Source: Didymodactylos carnosus (lineage: Eukaryota; Rotifera; Eurotatoria; Philodinida; Philodinidae). Taken from it: DNA of 27,025 nucleotides. Below are positions 10,701-19,588 of the stretch, one piece after another; the stretch's first letter is position 1; each line of letters starts with the position of its first letter. The translations under genes were made by a program, and so were the position numbers. A model generated the notes under the pieces. That model was not told the origin of the DNA, did not search any database, and saw nothing but the letters and a program-made list of their open reading frames with translations. The DNA is taken from positions 1-27,025 of the forward strand of contig CAJNOQ010001998.1 in assembly GCA_905250885.1 (NCBI GenBank). The letters run 5' to 3'.

Positions 10701-12520
10701 TTTCGAAGTCGTTTGCGAAAAACGGGTAGTATATCATATACTACTAGTCAAAAACAAGAAGAAAATAAAGTATTTCGTACAGTAAATAGTAAACAAATGT
10801 TAATAAATACACAAAATCGTACACAAGCCACAGTATCAACATATTTTCGATACTCTTTAATGGAATTAATTAGTAGAATAGCCCCGGCACAGCCAACATT
10901 TGTTCGTTGTTTATTACCGAATAGAGAACATTCTCACTCTATAAACAACGAAAATGATACTACCTATGTTTTATTTGATGAAAAAGTTGTTCTTGAACAA
11001 ATTCAATATTCTGGTATAATGGAGACAATTCAAATACGAAATCATGGTTATTCACATCGAATAGTATTTGGAGAGTTTATTCAATTGTATGCTGTACTTG
11101 CTTATAAATTTACAACTGATTATCATACGTTACCATCTAATGGTCAAACATGCAATGAAATTTTGAAAAAATTGAATTTTAATCATTATGCTATTGGAAA
11201 AACAAAAGTATTTTTAAAATTTTATCATATGGAACGTCTAATATCAATGTACAAACACCTTATATCATCAATTATATTTATACAATCACATATCCGAATG
11301 AAATCAACAAGAAAATATTATAAACAATTGATAAAAGAAGAAATAAAAAGTGAAAGTGAAAGAGCGGCATTATTACTTCAAGCATCCGTGCGTGGATGGT
11401 TAACAAGACGACAAATAAATAATAAACAACAAGCAACACAAAAAGCAACATTATTAATTCAAACATATTGGAGAATGTGGAAAGCGCAAACAATTTATGA
11501 ACGTTTAAAATTAAATCGATTAAACAATCATATGCATATATCATATTATATGAAACAAGTTGAACTATTTGGTAATGAGTTATATTTAGCATTAATTAGT
11601 CAACCATTAACAATACAAATTAATAAAAATCAAATTTCATTATCAATAATTACTAAAAATGATATTAAATTGAATAATGAAGAAAAACAACAACGACCAA
11701 AAAAATCAAATATTGTTAGTAGAAGACGTGTTACAACAAGTCGTTATTATGATGAAATTCATAAAGAATACAAGAAAAAACAACAGCATGAACAAAATGT
11801 GAAACGTAGATCGATAATTGTTAACGAACAACCTCAATTTGTCTCAATACCAAAAGCACCACCATATCCACCACCAGAATTTTTTCAAACATTTACACCA
11901 AAATCAGAAGCAGTAGTAAATCCATTTTATAAGCGTCAACTCTCGGAACCAATTGCCTTCTCAAATCCAGTAGAAGAATTAAAACTTATATTATCCCGTC
12001 AAACGTATGTACTCAATACTCTAAAATCTAATTTTTACTTTTTTTCTATTTTTGTAGAAAACCATCTCATAATGATCAGACAAATACGTATTTAAGTTTA
12101 CCACGACGTTCGTTAAGTCAACAAAAATTTATGATGAAAGATAATAGTCATCCAACGACTACTGATTCAGCATTGTTAGCAGAGACCAATGGTGCTGATT
12201 TTCCAATATTGAAAAGTTCAAATAATCTAGAATCATCATATGAACATGAATATACCGTAACTGATAACAATAGGAGTAGTGACTTGTTATTAACGAAAAA
12301 AACTTATGCTACTAGTGATTCAAGTTCAAGTACATCGAGTCTTAAAGTAGGAAATATAATATTAGCAAAAACAGATGTTCGTAATTTAAAAGCAGGTCTA
12401 AGAAAAACGGGTTATGAACCAGATATCAATCAAACATTGCGTCGCAAAATACCAAATGAAACAAAACAAATGGATTTTCGAAACGTTTTACGTGCACGAC
12501 AACAGAAACAAAGTGGTTAA
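4735..12520 (+). CDS. Class III (NINAC-like) kinase-myosin
   Basis: Actin-based motor with an N-terminal protein kinase; relatives act in photoreceptor microvilli and stereocilia. Exons: 4735-4737, 4817-5342, 5407-5415, 5475-6533, 7359-7518, 7579-8666, 10297-12004, 12058-12520. These join in frame to 1,671 residues. Kinase landmarks: GQGTFGEVF (20-28), Lys43, Glu59, HRDVK (175-179), DFG (195-197), APE (221-223). The catalytic-loop Asn is His182. A linker of roughly 100 residues leads to the motor: GESGSGKT P-loop (528-535), switch I NNNSSRFGK (581-589), switch II DVFGFE (896-901), FVRC (1150). A low-complexity insert lies at about 818-890. Three IQ-like motifs follow (about 1274-1351), then a proline patch near 1467 and MDFRNVL (1656-1662). 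The start is the weakest part. Frame closes with TAG at 4814-4816, so an upstream exon is needed; ATG|GT at 4735 is the nearest fit. Large introns 6534-7358 and 8667-10296 carry transposons. Confidence 0.93.
5407..5415 (+). other. 9-nt microexon encoding the kinase catalytic-loop Asp-Val-Lys
   Basis: The flanking exons end with HR plus one base (5342) and resume at 5475 with a codon completing Gly followed by Ser-His. The 9 bases ATGTCAAAG are preceded by TTTTTAG and followed by GTACGT. Inserted there, they complete HRDVKG, matching the kinase family residue for residue with no gap up to DFG. Flanking introns are 64 and 59 nt, the same size as the gene's other small introns. Omitting the microexon keeps the frame but deletes Asp177 (catalytic base), Val178 and Lys179. 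Confidence 0.85.
6639..6654. repeat. 16-bp perfect palindrome with CACGTG core
   Basis: ACTGACACGTGTCAGT reads identically on both strands and contains an E-box-type CACGTG. It lies in the large P-loop intron about 100 bp after the donor. It could be an enhancer element, the edge of an older transposon, or chance. Nothing else in the sequence decides between these. Confidence 0.4.
6864..7135. mobile_element. hAT-like non-autonomous element rich in ACCGG words
   Basis: Terminal inverted repeats begin CAGAGTTGGAACC on the left and, read from the other strand, CAGAGTTAGAACC on the right. The flanking 8-mers AACTGTGG (6856-6863) and AACTGTGA (7136-7143) match at 7 of 8 positions. An 8-bp duplication with termini starting CAGAG fits the hAT superfamily. 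The interior is strikingly GC-rich for this window and is filled with variants of ACCGGT, GCCGGC and CCGGATCGG. There is no coding capacity. It lies in the GC-AG intron of the kinase-myosin. Confidence 0.75.
8700..9296. mobile_element. 597-bp foldback element with 3-bp TAA target duplication
   Basis: The element starts CGAGGGAACCTTTCGAGATG and ends with its exact inverse complement. The first 24 bases of the two arms match perfectly. The arms (8700-8977 and 9022-9296) are nearly full length, roughly 85 to 90 percent identical by eye, and separated by a loop of about 44 nt. TAA flanks both sides (8697-8699 and 9297-9299). A TWA-type 3-bp duplication points to PIF/Harbinger-like mobilisation, but no transposase is present, so the superfamily is inferred. 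It sits in the intron 8667-10296 and would fold into a long hairpin in the pre-mRNA. Confidence 0.85.
9374..10039. mobile_element. 666-bp foldback element rich in CTAGAT and ATCGAT words
   Basis: The left arm begins CCAAGCAAATATCAT and the right arm ends with its inverse complement. Both arms carry, in mirrored order, TCTAGATACATTTCGTCTAT, a TGCGTCTGCAGGTGCATCGA block, ATCGATCGATTATCG and GATGAATCGGGCGATACTAG. The left arm (9374 to about 9680) has roughly 80 bp more than the right (about 9836-10039), apparently from a local partial duplication around 9570-9630. No clear target duplication is visible. It has no believable protein and lies 77 bp after the preceding foldback element in the same myosin intron. 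Confidence 0.8.
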
Positions 12521-12553
12521 GTTGTGGATTATTGTGTGATTGTTTGATTAATT

Positions 12554-12559
12554 AATAAA
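12554..12559 (+). promoter_or_regulatory. Polyadenylation signal of the kinase-myosin gene
   Basis: AATAAA lies 34 bases after the TAA stop, a normal distance for a compact 3' UTR. Confidence 0.6.
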
Positions 12560-13471
12560 AAAGTGCTTTAAAAAAGAACATTCAAACATGAAAAAAAATT
12601 CATTAACTTTTTTATCAACATGTATTTTCGTTATCTCGTAACCTACTGTGACCGTTGTATTATACCAATTTTTGTTTGTAGATAAACTGCAGCGGTCCTC
12701 CCATCCATTCTTTTAACGATCTCGTATATAATAGTTGAATAATCTCAATATGTTCGATGGATTTTGTACAAATTATAAATTAATTAGTAGACACTATTTC
12801 TTTGTTTGATGATTATCACTGTTGATCTCAATTTCATTTAATTTGTAATAATAATTGATAGGCTAAGCAGATACAGATAGCTCTCTTAATAATACTAGTG
12901 ATATAACTTCGAAATTAAATAAATTTATGAATTAACAATGTGATATCATTTAGTCATTTTTAGGCAGCAACTTTCTATGCGAATTCGTTTTTTGAAACAA
13001 AATTTTTCATTGAAAGTTAGAGATGAGGAGGACGGACAGTTAATGCTAGTTACATGTAATATTTCATGGTATCTGTGATGTTCTGATACTTTTACATCGT
13101 ACACGTACGTAGTATAATACCTGTATCTTCGGACGAAAAAGGTCTGACTCTTGAATTATGAAGAATGAAAAAGAACCGACATCGCTAAGAATTCCAACGA
13201 AATTTGAGAATGGGAGTGCACTGATGTCTTTCGCGTGCAGTGACTCTTAGGCTCCATGTATGCTAGTAGTAATACTCAGTTGAGTTTTTATGTTATTTCA
13301 ATAAAAGCTGTAGCTAATAGGTGAACGCTTCACTTTCGATAACTAAAACCACTTGCAGATAAACATTCCATCAATAACTGTAGAATGTTATATGTTACAG
13401 TGTTGACATAAACCCAATATGCATCAGCAACAGTGGTGCTTACAGATGCCAAGGATTGTGACAAATCATTC

Positions 13472-13487
13472 ATATATATATATATAT
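13472..13487. repeat. (AT)n microsatellite
   Basis: An uninterrupted run of eight AT units, flanked by C and GAT. Confidence 0.9.
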
Positions 13488-14083
13488 GATATGTCTATAA
13501 ATATGTACTCATTCTTTCTTTTCGCATAAAAAAACGGATTTTCTTTATTTTGAAGAACATTTATTATTGTTTCTTTGCATAACTCAGGAGAAAAATTTTC
13601 ATAAAGTTTTTGAGTGATCGTGATTCATAAAAAAAGAGTTTTCATATTTACCATGTAGCACGTCTGAATACGAAATCCATGATTTAATGTAAAAGATATA
13701 GAGGAATAAAATGTCCTTCTGTCTTTAATAAAAAAACTATTTTGCTTTAGACGTTGACGTAAACCTCTTCTGTGGACATCCAATGATGAAGTTACTCACA
13801 CTTTCTGCTATAGCGGTTTTTCAATCTTAGAGTGTCTCTTATGAAATTCTGCGTATGTTTATGAGAGCTAGTTGTCCGGCGCCATTTTTATGGGTTTTTA
13901 TTTTGGATGAAAATAGAATGACATTCAGAACTGCTGAGAAGAGAATTGTAGTAGAAGAGAGAAGAAAGAAGAAAAAAAGAACAAAAACGAAGATTTGTGA
14001 TTTGAAAAGAGAAGAGATATTAGTCTAAGGAGTTATAAACCTATATTGGTTATTGAAACGATTGGAATATTCACAATAGGAAT

Positions 14084-14219
14084 CTAGCAAATAAGGAGAT
14101 ATCTCTTTCTGCATAAGACATCCCATGTGCGGACATTTTTTCGTCTCAGCGCGTCGATTGAAACGAAAGAGAACGGAAAGATATGCGTGTGCGAAAAGAG
14201 GTATCCCCTTATCTGCTAG
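14084..14219. mobile_element. 136-bp MITE, copy 1
   Basis: Terminal inverted repeats of about 26 bp: the left starts CTAGCAAATAAGGAGATATC and the right, on the other strand, starts CTAGCAGATAAGGGGATACC. The core contains TTTTTTCGTCTCAGCGCGTC and a block rich in AACGAAAGAGAACGG. The same core occurs in opposite orientation at 15615-15757, so this is a dispersed family. I cannot define a target duplication. Open frames across it are by-products of the inverted ends. Confidence 0.75.
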
Positions 14220-14784
14220 TTCTCTAATAAGAAGAAAGAACAAACGCTAATTTCTTATTTAGGAGATTATTGATTCGTCCCTTTTAAGCTTCATTAAACA
14301 AGAAAAGCTACTGACTATAGTGAGCGTAACACAACAAATAACTGTCAAACATCGTCATATACCTGAATGTCCTAGACATCTTCGAAGTCTAACCGAAAAA
14401 CCCTTGTTCAACAGAAGAAAAATAATTCTCTCTCATATTCTTTCTCTGTTCTTGACAACATAGTAAAATTATGTAGTGGAAATTTTCTGACACGTGCCAG
14501 CTAAGACAGAGTCTGTCGACATCGGAAATTATGCACAGTATAATTGCAATCTAGTTATTTATTTTATTCTCTCATGACTAAGCGACAGTTTAATTGTGCT
14601 GTAAAATTAGCTTGCCAATACGTTGAGAGTAGTGATTGATTAATTTTTCGTCCAAAACTCGTATAACAGCTCCAAACTTGTTATACCTTTATTACAGGGC
14701 TTTATTTACACAATATATACTAATAAAACGAATTTTTCCGAGATTATAGCTAATTATCTGAATAGATTATGATAAAAATTTAGT

Positions 14785-14841
14785 ATAAATAGTAGAGCTT
14801 TAACAGCATTCATTATCAAGAAATCTAAAACATTGAATCAC
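14785..14841 (+). repeat. TATA-containing repeat, copy 1 (deleted form)
   Basis: Begins TATAAATAGTAGAGCTTTAA and continues CAGCA, then TTCATTATCAAGAAATCTAA and ACATTGAATCAC. The same sequence recurs at 15756-15859 with 47 additional bases after CAGCA. The TATAAA followed about 20 bp later by a fixed sequence resembles the core promoter and start of a retroelement, but that is an inference. Confidence 0.55.
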
Positions 14842-14863
14842 TAAATCAAAAAACATCAATCAA

Positions 14864-15156
14864 TTATTATGGCAAATTCCATCTGTTGTACAAATAAATA
14901 TCTTTTTTAAATCTTTTACCCTTCTGTTCTAGTTGTACCTACGAAGAAAATAGATGTAAAGAAAGAGAGTCATATAAAAAACATTTAGCCACTAAGTTTA
15001 TCTAAAAAATTTAGCACAACACAGTTAAATATTTCTTAATATAGTTGTAATAAAACGATTCTTTTTGAAATAAATGAATACAATGATTGTATGACAACCT
15101 GATAAATTTCTTTAATCCATCGAATAATGAATAAGTCTAGAAGAGATGAACAGTTT
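14864..15156 (-). repeat. 3' non-coding tail of a retroelement, left inverted copy
   Basis: Read on the minus strand this nearly matches 16954-17253: only a handful of substitutions and one 7-bp difference near the coding-proximal end. In the right copy the same sequence follows directly after the GIY-YIG reading frame and its TAG stop, so I interpret it as the 3' UTR of that element. In this copy it is separated from its coding part (16248-16481) by about 1.1 kb of inserted DNA. Confidence 0.8.
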
Positions 15157-15320
15157 TTAAACTAATCGATTAATTGAAATCTATAGCAAAGAATAGAGAA
15201 AAATTTCTTTTTTGATATGTTACAGATATTTATCAAATAATTATAAAGGATTTATCAGATCCTTTTGTACTCATAAAAAATTCAGAAAAACTACATGCAA
15301 ACCGTTTCAAAATAAATTGA

Positions 15321-15345
15321 ACACACACACACACATACACACACA
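15321..15345. repeat. (AC)n microsatellite
   Basis: Seven AC units, ATAC, then further AC units. It lies inside the insertion that splits the left retroelement copy. Confidence 0.9.
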
Positions 15346-15614
15346 TAGAGTACCGTATATTGCAACTGACAACTATTTTTATTTTCTACAAAAGAAGATG
15401 AAAAGATAATGCCTTTTCTAGGACAAAAGCTGAATTCAATTTTTAACCGCTAAACGCATGCAGAATCGATACCACGTGCAACCTACAGTCAGAAGTTTTC
15501 AAACTGAACAAATAATTTTTTTAATCGAAAAGATTGGAAAAGTCAATTCATATGAGACTTCGTCTTGTTATTCAGGAAAAAACGCGCATACTTTTTGTAG
15601 CAAATAGTAGAGCA

Positions 15615-15757
15615 CTAGCAAATAACGAGATATCTCTTTTCGCACATGCATATCTTTCCGTTCTCTTTCGTTTCAATCGACGCGCTGAGACGAAAAAATG
15701 TCTACACACTTGTCTGCATCTTATCTGAAGAGAGATATCTCTATAAGATATCTGTAT
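15615..15757. mobile_element. MITE, copy 2, inverted relative to copy 1
   Basis: The left end CTAGCAAATAACGAGATATC and the core (TTTCCGTTCTCTTTCGTTTC and CGACGCGCTGAGACGAAAAA) match the reverse complement of 14084-14219. The right end is degraded: it keeps AGAGATATCTC but lacks the terminal CTAG. The 12-mer AAATAGTAGAGC occurs just before it (15602-15613) and just after it (15758-15769). This may be a duplicated insertion site or part of the TATA-containing repeat. Confidence 0.7.
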
Positions 15758-15859
15758 AAATAGTAGAGCTTTAACAGCAGCGAATAAACTCAATCCAATT
15801 TTATTTCGAGTTTTCGAAACTATGGTTTCATTATCAAGAAATCTAAAACATTGAATCAC
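15756..15859 (+). repeat. TATA-containing repeat, copy 2 (longer form)
   Basis: Same start (TATAAATAGTAGAGCTTTAA) and same end (ACATTGAATCAC) as copy 1, plus an internal block GCGAATAAACTCAATCC...AACTATGGT. Copies 1 and 2 are in the same orientation and just under 1 kb apart. No reading frame of useful length starts in it. Confidence 0.55.
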
Positions 15860-15914
15860 AATCAACAAGACTAACAGATTAAAATGAAATTGAAGTACAG
15901 GAAAAACACAAGAG

Positions 15915-16134
15915 TAGAGCCCTGCATTAGATGGACATGTCCATGGACATGGACAGTTTTTTTAAATTTGTCCATGGACATGAACGGACATGGACAAAAA
16001 AAAATTGTCCATGCAGGTCTCTAATTCTCATACGCAAAACGTATTTAAAAAACGCGAACATGGACAGAAAAAAAACTTTTGTCCATGGACATAGACGGAC
16101 ATGGACAAAAAAAAATTGTCCATGCAGGTCTCTA
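15915..16134. mobile_element. hAT-like element built of GTCCATGGACA palindromes
   Basis: The perfect 8-mer CACAAGAG flanks it at 15907-15914 and 16135-16142. Termini are TAGAGCCCTGCAT and, from the right, TAGAGACCTGCAT, 12 of 13 bases matching. An 8-bp duplication with TAGAG ends is characteristic of hAT elements. The interior has repeated GGACATGTCC and GTCCATGGACA palindromes. The right-end module (GGACA, A-run, TTGTCCATGCAGGTCTCTA) occurs twice, ending at 16022 and 16134, so the element looks like a partial tandem dimer. No coding capacity. Confidence 0.88.
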
Positions 16135-16247
16135 CACAAGAGTGAATCATATTTAGTATAGTAGACACGCGTAACTGTACACTAATGTGTCTAAAGAAAA
16201 GATAAATTTTGACTATCGTAATGTCGTCGTTTTATTTTGACTTTTGT

Positions 16248-16481
16248 CTGTTCTTTTCGATTAAGAGAGACACTACCTTCTGGAAAAATAACCAGAGGAA
16301 CAGGTCTAGTTGTGGAATTTAGATCTGGAGTACGTGCTATTATTTGTAACGACTCTTTAATCAATAGACAATAAGGATTTGTGTTTTTCGAAAGAATTTT
16401 GAAATCCTGCCATTTTATATGGTGATTTTGTTCACGTTCATCAGATTTAGAATCGCAATGATCATCTAAATTTAGATTATC
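16248..16481 (-). pseudogene. GIY-YIG endonuclease C-terminal fragment, left inverted copy
   Basis: The minus-strand frame encodes EQNHHIKWQDFKILSKN, then PYCLLIKESLQI and VPLVIFPEGS. This resembles the end of GIY-YIG endonuclease domains in Penelope-like retroelements, where the Glu of IKESL would be the conserved acidic residue. The upstream GIY-YIG motif itself is absent. Compared with the right copy it lacks 12 bases, losing the Cys-Lys-His around AVCKHE. The frame runs past the normal stop into inserted DNA (TKVKIKRRH). Family assignment rests on motif memory only. Confidence 0.55.
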
Positions 16482-16690
16482 ATTATTCCCCGTCTTCTCC
16501 TCGGATATATCTTCTTCTTTATCAAATCCATAACGATCTGGTTTTTGTCTGTGTCTTTTTGAACATCTTAAGTCTTGTGTATTTGTCGTAGTAGTTAGAT
16601 TGTTATTTATAATAGGAGTTTGAGTAATCTCTGTTTTATGTCCATGTTCCTCAAATCTTCTCGCCACTTGTCTTACAATATATGATTCAT
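16482..16690 (-). pseudogene. Retroelement polyprotein-like fragment
   Basis: In frame with, and upstream of, the left GIY-YIG fragment. The minus strand reads YIVRQVARRFEEHGHK, a Thr/Asn-rich stretch, then CSKRHRQKPDRYGFDKEE. The S-R-R-KP-RYG pattern resembles the basic tail after integrase in LTR retrotransposons. It is absent from the right copy, so it may be the more upstream part of the same element or a different element joined at the inversion point. No start or full domain is present. Confidence 0.35.
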
Positions 16691-16704
16691 AATTGAATAA
16701 ATAC

Positions 16705-16950
16705 GATAATCTAAATTTAGATAATCATTGCGATTCTAAATCTGCAGTCTGTAAACATGAACGTGAACAAAATCACCATATAAAATGGCAGGATTTCAAA
16801 ATTCTTTCGAAAAACACAAATCCTTATTGTCTATTGATTAAAGAGTCGTTACAAATAATAGCACGTACTCCAGATCTAAATTCCACAACTAGACCTGTTC
16901 CTCTGATTATTTTTCCAGAAGGTAGTGTCTCTCTTAATCGAAAAGAACAG
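16705..16950 (+). pseudogene. GIY-YIG endonuclease C-terminal fragment, right copy
   Basis: Near-identical inverted partner of 16248-16481, longer by 12 bases. It encodes SAVCKHEREQNHHIKWQDF, then KESLQI and VPLIIFPEGS, ending EQ and TAG at 16951-16953. The C-x-H...H arrangement with the following IKESL fits the second half of a GIY-YIG nuclease fold. It starts abruptly at a palindrome (ATCTAAATTTAGAT), so only the last 80 or so residues survive. Not a functional gene. Confidence 0.55.
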
Positions 16951-17253
16951 TAGAAACTGTTCATCTTTCATCTCTTCTAGACTTGTTCATTATTCGATGG
17001 ATTAAAGAAATTTATCAGGTTGTCATACAATCATTGTATTCATTTTTTTCAAAAAGAATCGTTTTATTACAACTATATTAAGAAATATTTAACTGTGTTG
17101 TGCTAAATTTTTTAGATAAACTTAGTGGCTAAATGTTTTTTATATGACTCTCTTTCTTTACATCTATTTTCTTCGTAGGTACAACTAGAACAGAAGGGTA
17201 AAAGATTTAAAAAAGATATTTATTTGTATAACAGATGGAATTTGCTATAATAA
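16951..17253 (+). repeat. 3' non-coding tail of the retroelement, right copy
   Basis: Starts at the TAG stop of the right GIY-YIG fragment and continues for about 300 bp. From 16954 it is nearly identical to the reverse complement of 14864-15156. GAACAG, a 6-nt spacer and CTGTTC straddle the stop codon and could form a small hairpin. Homology ends at about 17253. Confidence 0.8.
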
Positions 17254-19588
17254 AAGAAAAAAAGAAAACGGCTAACTAAATTGTGTAGTTCTTCTATTTA
17301 GGTATGTTCTTATTGAATTCACCTGATACTTAAGCGTGGATTATTGAAACGATTGACACAGAGAGGATACCACACACTACTCAATCTTTAAACTATTGTT
17401 CTTCTTAAGCCATTCTGATCATTTGCTATCATCTTTTTCTTTGTCGACTAATTGATCTGAACTGTTGTTAGTTACATTTTCAAGGTAAGAAGTATATGAC
17501 AGGTTAGTACGTTTCCATGAGTACGATTCTCACACTACGATTGACTTCGAACTGTTATCATTTTTGAAAAAAAGAAGAAAAGAGTTCTTTCTACTAGTGA
17601 AAACAATTTTACTAGGGTAAAAACATACATAAAGCAAAAATGTCATGTAAAAATAAAATATGATTTCTGAATCAGTAATAGACTATAAGAAAGAGATATT
17701 TAAGGGCGTGCTCTGGAATAACTGTCAATTTTCTCTAGTGGATGACGTAACAAGTGTATGTATGTGTGCGATTTTTGTTCCCATATTAAACATGAATGTG
17801 TACAATCATTTTACTATCGTCACCAATTGAATGATGAATAAATTTCTATTCCATTCTACTTTTTATATATATAGGGCACTAAACATAGTTCTCTGGTCTA
17901 TTCTATAGTTTACACCTCCCTCTTTTGTTCACACGTCAACATATCGTTGTCTTAGTTTAGTTAGAGAAATAATTCATTTGAAAGGTAGAGTAAGAGAATA
18001 AAATATGAGATTATATAACAGCAAATGCCAATATTGTGTTCGTTTCCTTGATTTTTGATCTTGCATTCAATTTTATTTTCTAAGTGAATATGTTCAGTCT
18101 TTTTTCCTCTCCTCTATGAAAAGGTCGACATGGAGGGTGTATCATGATTTTGAAAATCTTTTACTGTGTGTGTGCTAAAAAATGTGTCATTTTATGTTTC
18201 GTGTTTGTTGCTGCAGAGTGATCATACATATTCCATTCTATTCTAAGCACCATAGGTTCACATCTTAGTTACGGTGTTAATTGTAAAATAGATTTTTTTT
18301 CTTCGCTTCTCTTTTCACTCTAACCTATTGTTAAACAGATATGAAATAAAAAAACTTTTTCCGTTATATAGATTATTTTCTTCTTTTTTTTTCGTTTTTG
18401 TTTTTTTGAAGATGATGATCTTGTTGGTGGTAGTACAGCACTATACTAATATCAAAAAGACATTTTCTTTTATGTGCATACGTGCAAGTACGTATAAATC
18501 AAATTTTGTATTTTAAACACAAATTTGTCTACATTGGGAATGTCAGGTAAATAGACATCACAGTGTTATTTACTGAATTCTTACATTCATCATTTGTTTT
18601 TATTTTATCCGTGACATATATATGGGACAAAACATGCATAAGAGTTGAGACAATGACCTCTGTTAGAGATAGACATTCTTATTTTGTAGCCAGATGGCGA
18701 GAAAATATGATTCAAAATTTGAGAATATTTTCACCTCTTTCATTTAGTTAATAAATCTAAAGAAAAATCTTTTGTTTTTTTTCTGAACTAAAAATATCGA
18801 TGAGTTAGTTATGTTTTTTAATAAAACTCAAAATATTAAGAGTATTCTTCTATTATGCTAAGTGTTATCGATACTATCTTTGAAAATAAATTTTATTGAA
18901 TAAAAAAATTCAATTATTATCTAAAACTAATCATATATTTTGTCAAACACATCATTGCTAGAAGGCTCACCATCTTGAAAAAAGTTAGAGATGATCAATG
19001 GCAGTTTGTACAATATATTTGCTGTTTTGGTAGCAACGGTTTAGTGACGTCGATGTAACCGTGATCAAATATATTAGTCATACAAATTTTTTTCCTTTAT
19101 AAGTATATCTAGAAAGAATAATTCTTATCTATGTCATGCTAAAACTAAACATGTGTCATCATAGATAAGTTTTTCTTTTTATTGCTGTACGTAGGTTATA
19201 TATATTATTTATTTAGTTATATTACTTTTAAAAAAATATATATTTATTAATTTTTATTTTTTTTATCCTTGAACTATTAAATTTTTCATCAGAGAAGTAT
19301 TTTAACATAAAGTTTGTATTCAAATTATGAATTATTTTTTTTTAATAAGATAAGTTAGACAAATGTAGTACACTAATGACACATAAAGTTTCATTTAGCA
19401 TACAATTTTGTTTTGGACAAATGTTTTTTTGTTCATTTTGTTAAGTTAGATGTAACATATGTTTCTACTCACACGTATTAAAAATGATGATCAAAATGTT
19501 ATTTGTGAAATTAAAAATAGCGTTTAGTCTCTATCTAAAACTTTCATTTTAGATTTAAAATTTAAAAAAGAAGAAAAATCTTCTAAAA
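17254..19588. other. Intergenic region upstream of the tetraspanin gene
   Basis: No gene is supportable; short frames near 18328 and 18563 show no family features. Several T-rich runs occur. A pyrimidine-rich tract ending ATTTTAG at 19546-19552 lies 36 bp before the tetraspanin ATG and may be a 3' splice site. Confidence 0.5.
19546..19552 (+). promoter_or_regulatory. Possible 5'-UTR or trans-splice acceptor of the tetraspanin
   Basis: ACTTTCATTTTAG matches the acceptors used inside this gene and lies just before a short leader to the ATG. It could be the acceptor of a 5'-UTR intron or a spliced-leader addition site. No transcript evidence is available. Confidence 0.3.

Larger units (their letters stand above)
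12521..14083. other. Intergenic sequence downstream of the kinase-myosin
   Basis: Apart from the polyadenylation signal and a short AT dinucleotide run (13472-13487) I see no gene, RNA or clear transposon. Base composition is like other intergenic DNA in the window, with a slightly less AT-rich patch around 13050-13260. Confidence 0.5.

Noticed and set aside
15534..15868. Overlapping frames on both strands around the second MITE
   Set aside because: Both arise from the MITE core, which is repeated at 14084-14219 without a conserved frame or protein motif.
15968..16134. Repeats with regular spacing suggesting a CRISPR-like array
   Set aside because: Only two long direct copies, inside a transposon with target duplications and in a eukaryotic context.
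15927..16161. Frames on both strands with repeated VHGHERTWTKKNC-like peptides
   Set aside because: The peptide repeats mirror the GTCCATGGACA palindromes of the hAT-like element; there is no sign of selection on protein.
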